Position numbers and translations under genes: made by a program
Shown here: in pieces, positions 1 through 13,560 of the stretch
Position numbering within the stretch: position 1 is the stretch's first letter
How the letters are laid out: every line of letters starts with the position of its first letter
Notes under the pieces: generated by a model
What the model saw: the letters and a program-made list of their open reading frames with translations, nothing else
What the model was told of the DNA's origin: nothing
Database searches by the model: none
Assembly: GCA_945643635.1 (NCBI GenBank)
Contig: CALZFC010000155.1
Coordinates: 1-64,000 of the forward strand
Direction: 5' to 3'
Length of the DNA: 64,000 bases
From: Allodiplogaster sudhausi
Taxonomy: Eukaryota; Nematoda; Chromadorea; Rhabditida; Diplogasteridae

Positions 1-3000
1 CAGCTGAACGACTGGAACGGCGGTCGTTTCGAGGTCATTCTCTGATGCAGGCAGCGTAATCAAGATTATTTTAGAAGGGGGAACGATCGGCATTCGCTGT
101 ATGATAGTTATATAGAGATGTAATCAATAATTTAATAAAAATGGAATAAGAAATTAATTAAAAAATGGTAAGAAAGTGAATAAAGATAAACTAATGAAGG
201 TACCATGGAAGGAACGCTGGATCGTCAAGGATGCTCGTGTCCACCCGATTGACTGGCCGAATAAGACGAAGATTGCCCATCTTATCAACAAGCGAGTGTT
301 CCGCGTCGAATGTGTACATCCTAACATTCATCGAGCAACGTGCACACGAGACATGGCCACATACAGTTGACCATGGGCAAATACATTGTTCTCCAGGGAA
401 TTATCCGACGCGTTCAAAGGTCTGTCCTTGTGACTGCAAAAAAAAATATATAAAGAAAAAAATAATAATAATGAATAAAAAGTACCTTGTTCACAGTCAT
501 CGCGTAGGCAGACGAATGGGGAATTGGAGACGGGAATATGACTGCTTGCCTTTCTTGGGGTTCGCTGGGGATAGAGAGCACTTGGGAATCCATGCTTCTT
601 CTCCAGCATGAGTCGTGAGATAAGCTGCATCGAAGGAAGCGTCCTTCATCTCCACGATGAGCATTCGAGTCCCGTTACAAAGACTCCTCCGACGTTCAGA
701 TTTCGAAGCAAGATGACGACGGCACCAACCTATAAATATATTTAAAAAATATTTTGCGTTTGAAAAGAAGTAAAAATAAATGATTAGGAAATGTTTTACT
801 ATTATTAATAATTATTATTTGTTACCTTCAAGCGCAACTTGTGAGGAGGCATTCCAGATTCCATCTCCTCGGCGTAGTACTCTGGTGGGCATTGTATTCC
901 AACAAATTCCGTTGGAGTGTCAATTCCAAAGTATGTCTTCGCCGAACCAGGCAGTCGATCAACAACCTAAGGAATAAATTCATTGTTTATGTTACTGTTG
1001 AATTTTTTTTAGCTAAATGTTAAAGATAAATTACATGTATACTTTTTATTGTTTAAAAACGTACTAAGTCATTGAAGATACGAGTTTGCTCGTTGAGTGT
1101 TGCCAGCAAGCAACTATTCTTGAGGTTGTCTTCATTCGTCAGCAGCTCTCCACCGTAAATGAAATCGATGACTTCCGCAGCCGTCTTGCACGGAATATGG
1201 GACAGTGCAGGCATGCCAATGGAGACGCGCAGCTTCCGTTCTTCGCCGTCGTAGCCGTTTCCCATTCGCTCCAGGAAGGCGGCGTATTGTTCATCTCCAC
1301 TTGCACGCATGTTACGAGTGAGAGTGAGAGTCTAGAAATAAAATAAAATATCAATACGAAATGAAGGTGGATAGTTATTCATAGAATATAATATAAAAAC
1401 CTTAAAGTGTGGCCAGAGATCGGACTTCTTCAAAGTCAAGTTGACGGCACCGACAGCTGATCGCCCGGCATCCACAGGCAGAAGTTGCTTCCAATCGCCA
1501 CCTGACATAATTATTACATAAAAATTTTGTATATCACTTTTATTTAAATAAATTCTATTAATGTTAATAATATATACCGAGAAGCATGAGCTTTCCTCCG
1601 AATGGGCGATCTGATTCCATGATGTCCTTCAGCAGTCGATCGATTGCCATGTACATGTTGATGTCGGACATTGTAGCTTCATCATAAATGATGGCGTCCA
1701 CTTCTTTCAACATCCTCGCAGCGGCGGAGTGCAATTGCATCTAAACAATTAATCGGGACATATGAAATGTATATAATAAAATAGGAAGTTATGCGTAAAC
1801 TCACGTTGGAGGAATCGTTCTCCTCTGTATTCAGCTTCAACATAAAGCGACGATGTGCGGTCGTTCCGTTGATGAGCAGCGTCGACGCAATTCCCGTGTG
1901 CGCCACCATCTCAACCTTCTTCCCTTCCTTTACCAGCCGGTGGTAGATAGCGCTGAGTAATTCAAAATAAAATTCAATTTTAGAACATTAAAGAAATAAA
2001 TAAAGTTAACATTAACGCACTGGTAGACGAATGTCTTTCCACATCCACCCGAGCCAGACAAGAAAGAAACAGTTCTGGCTGCGGAAATCGTCGAGGGCTG
2101 CGGCAATGATCTCGTCGTACACCTTCCGCTGCTCAGCTGTCATCTGCTGCTCCTTTCGCTGGCACTCGGTGACATGGTCAATCTAAATGTAAGTCCTGAG
2201 TTTAAATTAATAATTAATGAAAATGCAATAATAGAAATAAGATAAATAGATAAGATTAAAATGAATAAAATAACCTCGTTAATTTCGTCGCTGGGCACAT
2301 CTTCTGCTGCTCTCTGCTCGTTGACTGATAGAATTCGAGTGATATGTTCTGGGAGTCCGAATGAGGCCAGCGTCCTGTCGTGATGATAGAGGATGCTTCC
2401 AATGTGCCAGAGAGCCTTCGCCTCACGCCGGAGCACATCGTTCGCTGCCTCACGTGTTGTCATGCGCCGATTACTCTTCCTGTCCATCAGGTCATTCTTG
2501 TAGTCCTCCCACAGTGACAGTGGATTCGTCGCCTCGCCAAAGAGAAGAATTGTGGCGAACATTCGTCTCAGCTGCTTCGGATTCTTCTCCTAAAAATACT
2601 GATCTTATTTAATTAAAAAATTAAATTTACAGTGAACGGTATTACCAAAAATGAGTAACAAAAATAGAATTTCAAATACCAACAAAAAAAAACCAACGCA
2701 AGCTGCTTCCGCCAATGCCATCTCGAATTCAACTTGGCTGTTCATCAAGCCAAGTGCTCGTGCCGCGTCTTCAAAAGTTGGATGTACAGTCTCGACTCCA
2801 GTCTGAGGATCCTTCGTTGTTCGGAGTTGTTTGAAGCTCTTGATTCCGCAGCGATTCATCGCAAGAAGGCGGATGGCAAAAGTGTCGAGGAAGCGAATAT
2901 TGACGGGGCGAACACGAACCACCAGGTTGGTAAGGACATGCTTCCGTCTCACCCACTTCTTCTGGCCATTGGTCTTCTGCAGGAGGTAATACTGCGGAAT

Positions 3001-6000
3001 CTCACTGAAGGTGAAAGCGCGAGCATGAGGCACATCGTTGTTGAGCTTGAACCATGCTGTCAGCTCACTCATCGGCTTGCCAGATGCCGCCTTCTCTGCC
3101 GCTTGAATCACCTTAAATAAACAAATGTATATGAGATATTTGAAATAGTAATACAGAAATAAATTTATGAATAATTACCGCATTCTTCTTGAAGCAGACG
3201 AGCTCGGCGTTCTCTGAATGGACGCCCAACGCGACCACGACGTGACTCAACATACAGATGGGATAGCCCTGGATGATCCACGCCGCTTCGTTTGCCGTCA
3301 TCTGCCGCATTTCCTCACAAACGAATCCCTCGTCAAATGCTATGAAGGGACGCTTGTCGTTCTTGCGAATGTCGAGGCCGAACTGAAAGAAATAATTTTC
3401 AAAAAATTAATAAATCTAATTGAATTAAATACCTTATGAAGTTCCTCGGTGGTTCTCTGCCGAATTCTCGCGGCCGCTCGGTCATCCGTTGGCATTCCAC
3501 TCGGCAGGCATGCTGACCCGAGATCTTCGTTCGACCGGGGACGCCTACTTCTTCACCAGCTTCAACTTCTGAGTTCTCGATGAATTCTACCAGAGCGCGG
3601 TCAAAACCCTACAAGATGTTCATGTGTATTTAATTTTTTGTTTGCAATATTTCAGCTAACCTTGAATATGTACTTGTAAATGTACTTTACAACGTGGACC
3701 TTTGAGACACACTCAACGTGGATGTGAGAGCCGTACTTGTTAAGCAAGAACGGATTGTACGAGACGATGTAGCGGTTATCAGCCGAAGCCTGGAACATTT
3801 GCATAAAGTTACCATATTTCAAATACTTTATGAAGAACTGACATCATAAAGCACTTCTCCTCTCGTATTCCTGACGTTGTAGTGCATGCCGTCCTTCGGA
3901 CGAGCGAACTCAACACGACCGTCATCGCTAAATCATATTATATATGAAAGAAAAAAAATACCATAAGAAATAGACGATAACTACATTAAAACGGAAATCA
4001 AGTTTTAAAAGGAATATTATTTAAAACATACAGAATGGTTGTGAAGTCCGCGTAATTCTTTGGGAATTGCTTGGTGCACGTCGTGTGCTTCTTCCTCTTT
4101 AATCGTTCCGGCCGCTGATTGCAGTACGATGTTGGATCATCTGGAGAAATATAGAGATAAACAAGATAAACAGTGAGAATGAAACATAAAAGAGGTTTAA
4201 AGAAGTACTTACTCTCGCATGGCTTATGCAGCATGAAGTCTCGAACGTTTTCGTTAAAACGGAGTTCTTCTGCATAATAAGGCGAGTCGGTGGCTGGCGG
4301 AGAAGGAATGCGAGCCGAGATGTACTTGTCAATCTTCGCCGGGTTTGTCCAGCTTATGCCCGTCCTACAGAAAAGTAAAAATTGCATAAGAAATTTAACA
4401 AAAAAAATTTAACATAGTTATTTAATGAACCTTCAACGTGATGAGGATATGTGCATGAGGCATCCCTCTCTTCTGAAATTCGATGGACGCCACGTAGCAC
4501 GCAACTGGCCCGAAGAGTTGCCGCTCAACAATGTCCTTCTTGAGCTCGTCCAGCTTCAGCTTGAAGACGTCGTTGACGAGAAAGGGATTAGATGTCCATG
4601 TCGTGCCCTTGACCAGATTATTCTTGATCTCTGGCCAGTCGCGATTACCGGTGAAGGTTATGAAGAGGTCCGGCTTTCCGAGCTGGAAATTTAAAATGAT
4701 ATATTCGAATGGAATATTAAAATATGAATTAAAATTACCGTGTGGATGATGGCCATTGAATCCTCGAACTTCTGACGGTAATATGCGGGCGTGCCAGGCA
4801 GCTTGGCCGGAAGGCGGAAATTGTAGCCGAGTGCCACGTTCTAAAGGAAATTAAGGTTAGAAAAAATAATAAGTTTGCGGAAAAATAGTAAAAATATTAA
4901 CAGAAAATAATAACATTTCGCTGAGCCATGATTTCGCGATATTTGAATTGGAAGGTGTGCCTCTCAGCTGCATAGAACTCGATGAGATGTTCTCGCGCGT
5001 TCTCAATCCGCTGACGAAGCAGCCGCATAGCTTGATCGATTATGAAGAGTTGTCCAAGACGACCAGATTGAGCGAGCTGAAATGAAATTTAGTTTATTGA
5101 CTCAACGCATTATTAGTGATAACATTATTAGAAATTACCGCATTGTCTGCCTTGTCTCTTGTCTGCATGTGGAAAAGATGGTATTCTCTTCGAGAGACAT
5201 TCGTTCTCTTGTTGACAGCTTTCGTCACAGCTCCGTCGTCATCGCATGGCTCTTAAAATATAAAATAAAATATATAATGAATATCTGAATTTCATCAGAA
5301 ACCTGCTTCCTCTCCGCATGGTTCAATGTCGTTTCGGTAATCGGCCATAGTTGTAACTTAAGGAAGAAAAGTAATAATAATATCATCGATTAGTTGTTTA
5401 TAATTAATAGAAAATAAACAAACCGTCCGGTCCTGGAACCTCTGGTACGCCTGATTGAAACATTGAAATAGCAGCAGCATCTAAAATGAACAGAAATATT
5501 TCAAAATAATAATGTGTCAAGTAATATGCTACCTGTCACAGGCAAACGCGCTTCAACGTGCTCAATGATCTTCCCGAGCTTCCAGAACACGAAGGCATCT
5601 GACTTGAAGGCTTCCAGTGGGACATCTCCAACGTACTCATTGTCGCTGTTGGAATCGACTCGTTGAATCAACGAGCCTGAAATAATAAAAATTGTTCGAG
5701 CATCACGAAATAAGGATTTTCAAAGAACTAACGAATTGTTTCCGCATCTTGATTAAGAACTGCCATTTGCTCGCCGGAAGGAAGAGGATCCGGAGAAGGC
5801 CATCCTCCTTGAGCATCTCGTTGCACTCCAATCATAGCCAAGACAACTTTTAGATCGCAGATCTTGTCACGAAGTTTGAGCTCATCAAGTGCGATCGCCG
5901 AATCAGCAGAGTTATGGTCTAAAAGAAGAGGGAAACGTAATAATAAGTATCTCTATTTTTATCTAAGAAATATATTACTGTATGCTTCGTCTTCCTCATC

Positions 6001-9000
6001 AGAGTCAAATCCGTCCAGAAGTGCACTTGGAGCAGCAGCTTCGTCCTCATCATTGCGAGCAGGAATCATTTCCACTGGTTGAACTTGCTTCTCGGGAAGG
6101 TTGTCCTCGAGCAATTCAAGCTCCTCCTCGTCTTCCTCCTCAGCACCTCCGCCAGCCTCGGGAGCATCTTGCTCCTGGGGTGTCCCGAAGTAGTACTTGT
6201 GCACACCGTGCCGGTAGCACTCTTGGCCAAATGGCATTAGAAGAGGGTAGAAGACGGCGTTAGCCAGGGGACTCCAGTATGGAAGAAAGTTGGCCTCTCC
6301 AGTGTGAATCAGGCGGACGAAAATGCCGTATCGAGTAGGAGCACCGGATTGATCAGTTGTGAAGAGAAAGCTGCTTTTCACTTCTTGCTCCGGTTGACGA
6401 AGGGTCCCAGGGTGCGCAGCGTCTTCCCTCTCCATATTCTGACGTTCCGCCTACAAAATACACAATCAACGATTCTAATAACATAAACAGAAATAAATTT
6501 AACAATTGAGACAAATGATTTATTAAAATACCTCGGTGAAAGAATGCAGCCTAATACATCGCTCACGTAGACTTCTTCGATCAAGATTTTGATCCTTCAC
6601 GATGTCAGAAATCTTCTTGAATTGACGCCCCAGCATGTTATACTTGTGCAACATCTTAGACAGACCAAGAAGAACCTGAAAAGAAAAGGGATATGCCAAA
6701 GTTTTTAAGAATTTAAATAAGAGCAGAAACCTCTTTGTTCAAGTTCGGGTAGTGCGGGTTGCGGCCTCGATGGTGTGCTGCCTCTTCGGGAGCGTAGGCG
6801 TAAACTTGGCCGAAAAGAGGCGCACGTGTCTCAGGGTCGACGGGAGGGAGGACATTACTCAATTGGTACTGTATGCTGCCAGCCACTTTCATTACCTTAA
6901 AAAATAATATTATTTTAATTGTTAGTGTTTTTAAAATGTCTAAAATTAAGTAGACATGTACCTGCTCTCCATTTGGCACTGGCACTCCTTGATAAAGCAT
7001 TGCTCCCATGGCATGGCCACTGTTCAACTTCACAATATCTCTCTTGAAGGCCTTGGAGAGCGGATGGTCACCAGTGAGGAGAGAGTGAAGTGGCTCGGGA
7101 TTCTTTGGCAACGGTGGGAGTCGAACCTTTAAATGAAACAGATAAATGAAATCACATATAAAATTAAAAATGAACTGTTACCTTGCCATCTTTGCAGCAA
7201 TTCAATGAATACGAGATTGCAGCACAGTATTCGCAGGTCTTCGGCTCGCCCAGGTAGGAAAGAGAAGGGACTTCAAAGCGAGGGTGAGCTGTATTGACAG
7301 TTCGCTCTCCAGAAGCAGCGCCAAGAGGACGCGAGGGATCGTGACGCTTGCGATTGTTTGTATTGCGCATTTGCTCTTTTCTTTCAGCTGCTTTCTCTGG
7401 CGTCTGGTTAATGTAACGATCTGTATGGTAAACTGCGTCTTTGTCACGTCCAGTTGGAGATTCCCGGTATTCTCGATTGGCATTTCCTCGGCGTTCTTAA
7501 TAAATCACTATTTAGTTTCGATTAACTAAACGAAATCTAAATCCAATTCTTCACTGTAATCATGTAAATGTCACACCTGAAGCTGGCTGAAGAGAGTGAA
7601 GAATCTTGCCCGCGCTTGCAATAGCAGCATTAGCAATTATGTCGAAGTCGGAAGCTTCATTCACACGCGAATCTACAGTTGATTAATAGTGTACAATTTT
7701 TTTTAACTAAAAATTAAGTTAAGTAATATAATAAAAAGGAACCACCATGAGATTGCATCCAATCGATTGCACGGGCAGCGAACAATTCAAAGTGTGCAGT
7801 CAATTCGGCACCAGCAATATCAAGACTCTCCTTTCCTACACAGTCTTTGAAAGAGTTGTGAATGGAGGAGGAAATGTTGCAGATAGTGATTTCGCTCGGA
7901 GGTGATTCATCAAGGCGTGATTCTGATGTAAAGACAAGGCCAGCGGTAACTGCGGATTCAAACGCTCTTGAAGCTGGCAGGCCAAGATAAGGCAACGTCT
8001 AAATTAAATCAACATGAATTGAAATAAATGTGGCAAAGAAAGGATAAGATACAGTTGCTTTGCTATTGAGATGATGGATTGCTGCAAGGACAGCAACATA
8101 TGCCCGCAGCACATTGTCGTGCTCAGAGAGCCACGCCGAATCAGGAGACAATGTTGGACGAGTCACGTAGATGATGCCTAAATATGAAATAATTAAATAA
8201 AACACGTGTTCTTTAGTCAAGTTTCTCACCCTTTTTCGCCTGATTAGATCGCCGTTGGTGTGTCCAAATCAGTCCAGGAACTCAAATAAAATATTTATAT
8301 AATACAATTGTATATACTTTTAAAATTAGGTAAAGGAAGTTAAACAAAATATATTTTACGTAAACTGACTCAGCCATTGAGTCTTTTTCCGTGGTTTCTC
8401 GGCCGTTTGGATGACGACATGGTCGCACTGCACTTGCTCAACAGGAGTGACGGTGCTCCAAATCTTGTAGTTCACGGGAGCTGCCAGCTTCTGTCTCCGT
8501 TGAGAAGCAGCGGAACCACTTCGTCGTCCTCGTCGACTTTCCGAGCTCAATTCTCTTACTCCACTACTCTCGCTAACCATGCTCACATCGCTCGCAACGC
8601 TTCCGCTCCTTGAGCTCACGCGTCGACGTTGCGGCATGTTCTCTGCAATCTGCTCCTTGAACTGCCGAAGAAGCTCGTGGATTACTGGAATGTGAAAGAA
8701 AAATCATTTATCGTAATTAGATCATGTAAACGAAGTGAAGACCTTGAGAAAGAGACGTTATTCTCTCGAGGGAAGGTTGGTCAGAAGGCACGTCATCAGC
8801 TATAAATAATAAAATAAGAAAAACAATTTAACAGAACGTAAAAATAGTTACAATTTATACCACACCTGAGATTCTCTGAGTAGCAGAACCACTCGCAGTT
8901 GGTACGAATACTGAGGCGTCGATGGACCTTGGACGCTTAGCTTGCACGGGAGTACCAGCAGAAGGGAAGAGTCTTCTCTTGGATCTCATCGTTGGAGGAG

Positions 9001-10525
9001 CTTAATTGAAGTAATTTGAAAATTAAAGACTTTTCAGCCGAGAGATTGAATGAATAATTACCGAGAAATGGCAATGAAGTGACTGCTTGAATCACGGGAG
9101 GGACGGCATTTTCATCATCTTAACAAAAGAAATGCTAAATTTATCCCTGAATAATAATATAATGAAGAATATTAAATACATATTTAATTTTGTACTTGAA
9201 AAATAGTACCTTCCGAGCAATCGCCACCGCTCTCGGAGCCGATATCAGAGTCGACATCAGCAGAAGTTGTATCCGTTGGTGTACTGCGGAAGCTAAAAAA
9301 AAAAGAATAAATAAGAGAAATACAAATGAAGTCAAGGGAACGTACATTCTGTTGAAAACCCGCCGGACGGCCCGGACACCATTGGATATGGCGTTGGAGT
9401 AGAGGAACTCTCTCGGGATGTCGATGTGAACATCGCAGTACTTCTTGCGAAGTGGTCTGGCATCTTCCTTCATCTTCAGGAGCATGCAGTCGTTCCTTCG
9501 CATGATGTTCTTCATGCACTCGTAGTCGTTCTGGGTGAAGGCGGCGAAGGTTATCACGTCAAACTTAAAGCAAGTATAATTTTTGTTTGAAATCTAGACT
9601 TGAATCAACAAATACCTGGGAGTAACTGAGGTGTTCGAAAGATAGCAGAATAGCTTGAAGAGCTATTCTCATTCCCATTTCTTTTGGAATCCCGTAGATT
9701 CCAATTCCAAGAAACGGGAATGCCTGGACATGTGTATGTATGCGAGAAGAGATCATGGAAGAATCGTGATTTTAAAAAAATTATAAATAAATAAATAAAT
9801 ATATATATATATATATAATCTACATATATATATTATACATGTTTATTTATAAATATATACTTCAGAGGAAAAAAATTTTTTTATAAAAGAATCAATAAAA
9901 TAAGTTATGTAAGTGCCGTACTATCTTCCTCCAGCTATTGCGCTTGGCTATCCTCATGGCGTTGAAGTACGCATGGATGAGCCTGGCGTGTTGCTCGCGC
10001 GTTATAGCAGGAGCGTTCCTGCGGCAGTCGGGTGCCACGGCGTGGATGATCCCTTCAATGATTGTATTGTAATAATACAAGAATATTGGCAATGATAATT
10101 AACACACCCTTCACTTTTCGAGAGAGAGCATAAGCGTCTGTAGAGACGGCATCTCCAGCTCGCAATTGGAGCGTGGAATAGCCACGACGCCTACAGAACT
10201 TCTCCTTCTTCTTCTGGAGTGCGTTCTTGAAGGCTGCTTCAGTGATGGGGTTGTTCCCAATCGCAGCCTCCCAAATGGCGCGGTTCACGCCATCACCTGA
10301 GATTACATAGGTAAAAATAGAAAGACAAATATAGGATAAAAATAGACACATAAAAGCTAAGTAAGTACCTTCGCGGAGTTCGGCATTCGCAGCATTAACA
10401 ACAACATCGTGGTCCACGACATCTTGAATCCTGCAGTCGATGACCTGTATCCTTACATGATGGTAGTTGCTGTGGATTTCATTGGAGAACCGACCGACGG
10501 CGTTGAGGAAACCAGGAACTGACAT
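1..10525 (-). CDS. Left-hand copy of the transposase: 3' end cut by window, several frameshifts
   Basis: This is the same gene as at 46521-58709, shifted by about 48,185 bases. It has exons 1-43 and part of exon 44; the USP exons lie beyond the left edge. The 5' two-thirds (4700-10525) appear intact. Single-base differences from the other copy shift the frame in exon 28 (extra T near 4345), exon 32 (missing A near 3513) and exon 36 (extra A near 2064, right beside the Walker A motif). Exons 42-43 carry many more indels (for example near 220, 345, 395, 508, 612, 633, 642 and 686). Because the density rises steeply toward base 1, sequencing or assembly error is more likely than genuine decay. 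As written, this copy would not make the helicase. Confidence 0.85.
204..3111 (-). other. Pif1 helicase region, left-hand copy (frameshifted)
   Basis: Exons 34-43 of the left copy. Motifs II-IV are readable (1380-1740), but the Walker A exon has an inserted A near 2064 and the motif V-VI exons (about 204-730) hold roughly ten small indels relative to 48385-48911. Confidence 0.85.
4431..4682 (-). other. HUH exon of the Rep nuclease, left-hand copy
   Basis: This exon encodes GKPDLFITFTGNRDWPEI through RGMPHAHILITLK and is intact. The following exon (28) has the extra T near 4345, which would break the downstream frame in this copy. Confidence 0.92.
9346..10525 (-). other. Macro domain, left-hand copy
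   Basis: Exons 1-5 of the left copy, with the same splice sites and residues as at 57531-58709 (NAAN loop, GDGVNRAIW, HAVAPDC, FPFLGIGIYG). I saw no coding difference between the two copies here. Confidence 0.85.
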
Positions 10526-10619
10526 TCTGCAGAAAAGGAAAATGAAAGAAGTTATTTACGAAGGAATATCCAAACAGCATTTGATAGAGAATAAGTGAAG
10601 ATGAGCAGTCACATTAGAA

Positions 10620-10760
10620 AGTGGGAGAGAGAGAAAGAAATAAAATAAACGCGAACAATCAAGCTCTGGGTGGACAGAGAGAGAAGACAGAGACGAGATA
10701 GAGAAATTGAGAGAGAGAGACAGGATGTGAGAGAGAAAAAGACGCAGAAATGAAAGAAAG
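10620..10760. repeat. GA-rich simple repeat
   Basis: Dense GAGA and GACAGAGA runs just upstream (5') of the transposase start. GAGA-rich DNA can position chromatin at promoters in animals, but that is only a possibility here. The second copy is at 58804-58944. Confidence 0.75.
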
Positions 10761-11040
10761 AGACCAGCATAAACATAGCAAATGTTTCCAATAAATGCAG
10801 TAATTGTGATACAATTAAGATGTCAGCCATTTCTGCATATTATTGAAGCATATCTGCATATCGAAATCAGTTCTCATAAGAAAATACACGAAAATGTGTA
10901 TTCCAGTTCATATTGATAATGTAAATATTATTAATATGGAACACTGTAATTTAAAAAAACATTTTAAAAAGTCCTTGAAAGGTACAATCGATGCATCCCA
11001 TGCATTTGAGTATGATTCAATAATGAGTTCTATGTATAGG

Positions 11041-11520
11041 CTGTATGTACTGTATGTATATTCTCAAAGGTACTGTGTGTTGGGCGATGCTGTATGTAGC
11101 AAAAAGATTTTAAAAATGAACTCATGGATGATATGTTATGAAATCCGCAAACAAATGCGTAATCAGCGCATTTCCAATGCATATTCTTAAAAATAATATT
11201 GTTAACAATATGAATGCACAATAATGCACATAATGCAAATTGCAAAAAAAAATTTTTTTTCAAAATAGAGAGAAGATATTACTAATGCATCCGATATAGT
11301 AGATGCTTTGGGCTGTACTGTATGTTCTCAAAGCTACTATGTCTGGGACAAAAAAATATATTAACCATGCACAAAAAAATATTATTATTACTCGAGTATT
11401 ACATTGCGAAAACATTGAAAAATGCGTCAATCACGCTTACCAATGCATCCGATATTTTAGATGCATTAATTATCTCTCGATGTTGGGCGGTACTGTATGT
11501 TCTCATAGGTACTGTGTTTT
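11041..11520. repeat. Three diverged copies of a TACTGTATGTTCTCA-containing repeat
   Basis: Related blocks near 11049, 11316 and 11490 share TACTGTATG-(ta)TTCTCA-AGGTACTGTGT. Two of them are preceded by AATGCATCCGATAT followed by AGATGC (11284 and 11443). Spacing is irregular (about 265 and 175 bp), so this is an old, decayed tandem repeat. Confidence 0.6.
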
Positions 11521-11933
11521 GAGCAATACTTCAAAAAACGATATAAAAGATGCAAGAACTAAAAAAAACCAATTGCTACTGAAGCATAACATAGCAAGAA
11601 CATTGGCAAATGCATGACTCAAGCTTTTTCAAAAGCAATTGTAAAACATTACAGCTCCAGCTTTTCAGCGAGACACAGAAAAGAAAACACAAAATAATGG
11701 GCCGTTCAAACCAATAACGGTGTCAACTGCAGTTGCACAACATTATCGGTTAATATATTATGGCATTGAGTTTATATCGTTAAGTAAACCGGAAGGTCGA
11801 CTAATACCATTTTCAGTAAACCTACAAACATATATGGACATTAGCGGCACGGACTAAGCTGCGAATGTAAAATCAGGTAAAATTGCGAGAAATAAGAAAA
11901 AAACAACAAAAGCAGTAAGAAGTAGAAAAGTAG

Positions 11934-12165
11934 CGAAACTGTACATAGAGAGAGAGACAGCCAGAGAGCGCGAAGGAAGTATAGAGCGAGAGAAATAGAG
12001 AAAAAAAGGAGTGAGAGACAAAGACCTAATAGAAAAAGTAGAAAAGGTTCGAAACTGTACATAGAGAGAGAGACAGCCAGAGAGCGCGAAAGAAGCATAC
12101 AGCGAGAGAAAAAGAGAAGAATGAAAAGAACGAACCTTTACATACAAATGATGTAAAAATACAAA
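11934..12165. repeat. 116-bp direct repeat, two copies, GA-rich
   Basis: CGAAACTGTACATAGAGAG followed by AGACAGCCAGAGAGCGCGAA begins at 11934 and again at 12050, a shift of 116. A smaller 33-bp direct repeat (AAAAATACAAAAG...CTCCAGTT) follows at 12155 and 12188. Confidence 0.75.
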
Positions 12166-12489
12166 AGTAAATATCTCCAGTTGATGGAAAAATACAAAAG
12201 CAAATGTCTCCAGTTCTACGATAAAAAAGGTAAGCACAATAAAGAGTAAATATGACGCGGAACAAAGCGGGAAGAAGAAAGGCAAAGAAAGAGAGATAGA
12301 CAACAATAATAACAAAACGTGGAGCGTAATGAAATATAGTGAACAAGAAATCGGAAAAATTCAAAGAATAAATTATTGCCGCTTCTCGTATGGCGACTAT
12401 AATATGATAGGAATCGAAGGAAGAATGACCAACAGGAGTATTTATTTTCTCTGTTTCTTTCATCCATCTCGTATTATCCTAATATTTTT

Positions 12490-12800
12490 TAGTGCAGGAA
12501 GAAGCGGTATGAGATGTCTGGATCACTCTATCACGGCGGCCTGTTTCTTATATTCTTTTCTCTTCTTGTCTCTCTTACTTATTCGTATTATATTGTGATC
12601 TCTGCGGATTAGGCTGCGGAACAGGACACCACTTGAGCGGTGCAGGAAAAGCGATATGGCACACCTGGGTCACCATATAACGGCGGTCTTTTTCTTTTTA
12701 CTATACTCTGCTTGTCTCGTCTCTCTTGCATATTCGTACTGTCTTGTAGTGGTGAAGAAAGAAGCGATGTGGCATTCTTGTGGTCGCAGCGGTTTATACT
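12490..12800. repeat. Diverged repeat block with GCAGGAA-AAGCG-TATGG motif
   Basis: Blocks starting near 12495, 12641 and 12753 share a GCAGGAA/GAAGAAAG start, AAGCG(G/A)TATG, a CAC/GGTC core and an ACGGCGG(C/T)CT segment followed by pyrimidine-rich sequence. They are clearly related but substituted throughout. No function is suggested. Confidence 0.5.
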
Positions 12801-13164
12801 GAGCAACAGGACATCACGGTACAGGGTCAACACACTTTAGTAACTATTAAGCAATAAAAAATATATACATAGCGAATTATAGCAAGATAAAGAAAACGAA
12901 TGAGAAACAGATAGGAAGAGATAGAGAGTACACATTGTGACAGGAAAGCCAAAATTGCTTTATTCGATTTTATATACATATCTAATGGCTACATAGTAAT
13001 GCAAGTGTTTGCAGAGAAACAGAGAAGTACGGGACTGAAAGAGAAAAACAGAGAGAGAAATATAGAGTACAAGAATTTTACAAATGTTTGCATATATTTA
13101 CTATTCTTACATGTATTTCGCTGTGTATGATGCATGATGTAGAGCGATTTTTCAAGCTAAGTCA

Positions 13165-13560
13165 ATGAGAATGGCTATTTTTAAAAGTGCAAAAACTGCA
13201 GCTCCAAGCGGTCGCAAGGAACAGCACAAGCTGCAGTTCTATGCGTTCGCAAGGAGCAGCAAAACACGTCGAGCCGAGAAGGCCAACTCAGTTCCACTGA
13301 ACGCAGAACCAAGAAGGCCAACCCAGCTCAACGGAATGCAGAGCCAGGAAGGCAGACCAAGGATGAGGAGCAACCTCAAGCTTGGGAAATTAAACCGGCT
13401 TTGGAGAGAAAGCGCTGGATGCCTATGTATTTGCGCAACCTATACTGGCCGAGTTTTCGAAGGGAGTTCATGATGCTGGGTATGCGTACTTGGAATGTTG
13501 GCAAAGTGCCAAAAAAGGTATATTTTGATAATTTAACTCCTTTAAAGGTTACATAAAATT
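13165..13560 (+). repeat. Diverged D-type module at the array's left edge
   Basis: Starts with two degenerate 35-bp units (GCAAAAACTGCAGCTCC) and ends with the D-type terminal block at 13377-13556. Against the D copy at 14932-15111 it has 19 changed codons in 60 and no indels, so it aligns end to end but is much more diverged than internal copies are from each other. Confidence 0.75.

Larger units (their letters stand above)
10526..13164. other. Non-coding flank between gene start and satellite array
   Basis: No supported gene. It holds a GA-rich tract (about 10620-10760), diverged repeats sharing TACTGTATGTTCTCA (11041-11520), GA-rich direct repeats (11934-12165), and a diverged repeat block with GCAGGAA-AAGCG-TATGG (12490-12800). 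Apparent open frames such as the hydrophobic minus-strand one at 11854-12315 are complements of GA-rich repeat and are not credible proteins. The transposase promoter should lie at the left end of this stretch. Confidence 0.7.

Noticed and set aside
1..4400. Left transposase copy as a naturally decayed pseudogene
   Set aside because: Indels are graded toward base 1 and are mostly single-base. This fits edge sequencing error better than decay, though decay is not excluded.
11854..12315. Hydrophobic minus-strand open frame resembling a membrane protein
   Set aside because: It is the complement of GA-rich simple repeat. Leu/Phe/Ser runs follow from CTCTCT and TTTCTT and overlap other equally long frames.
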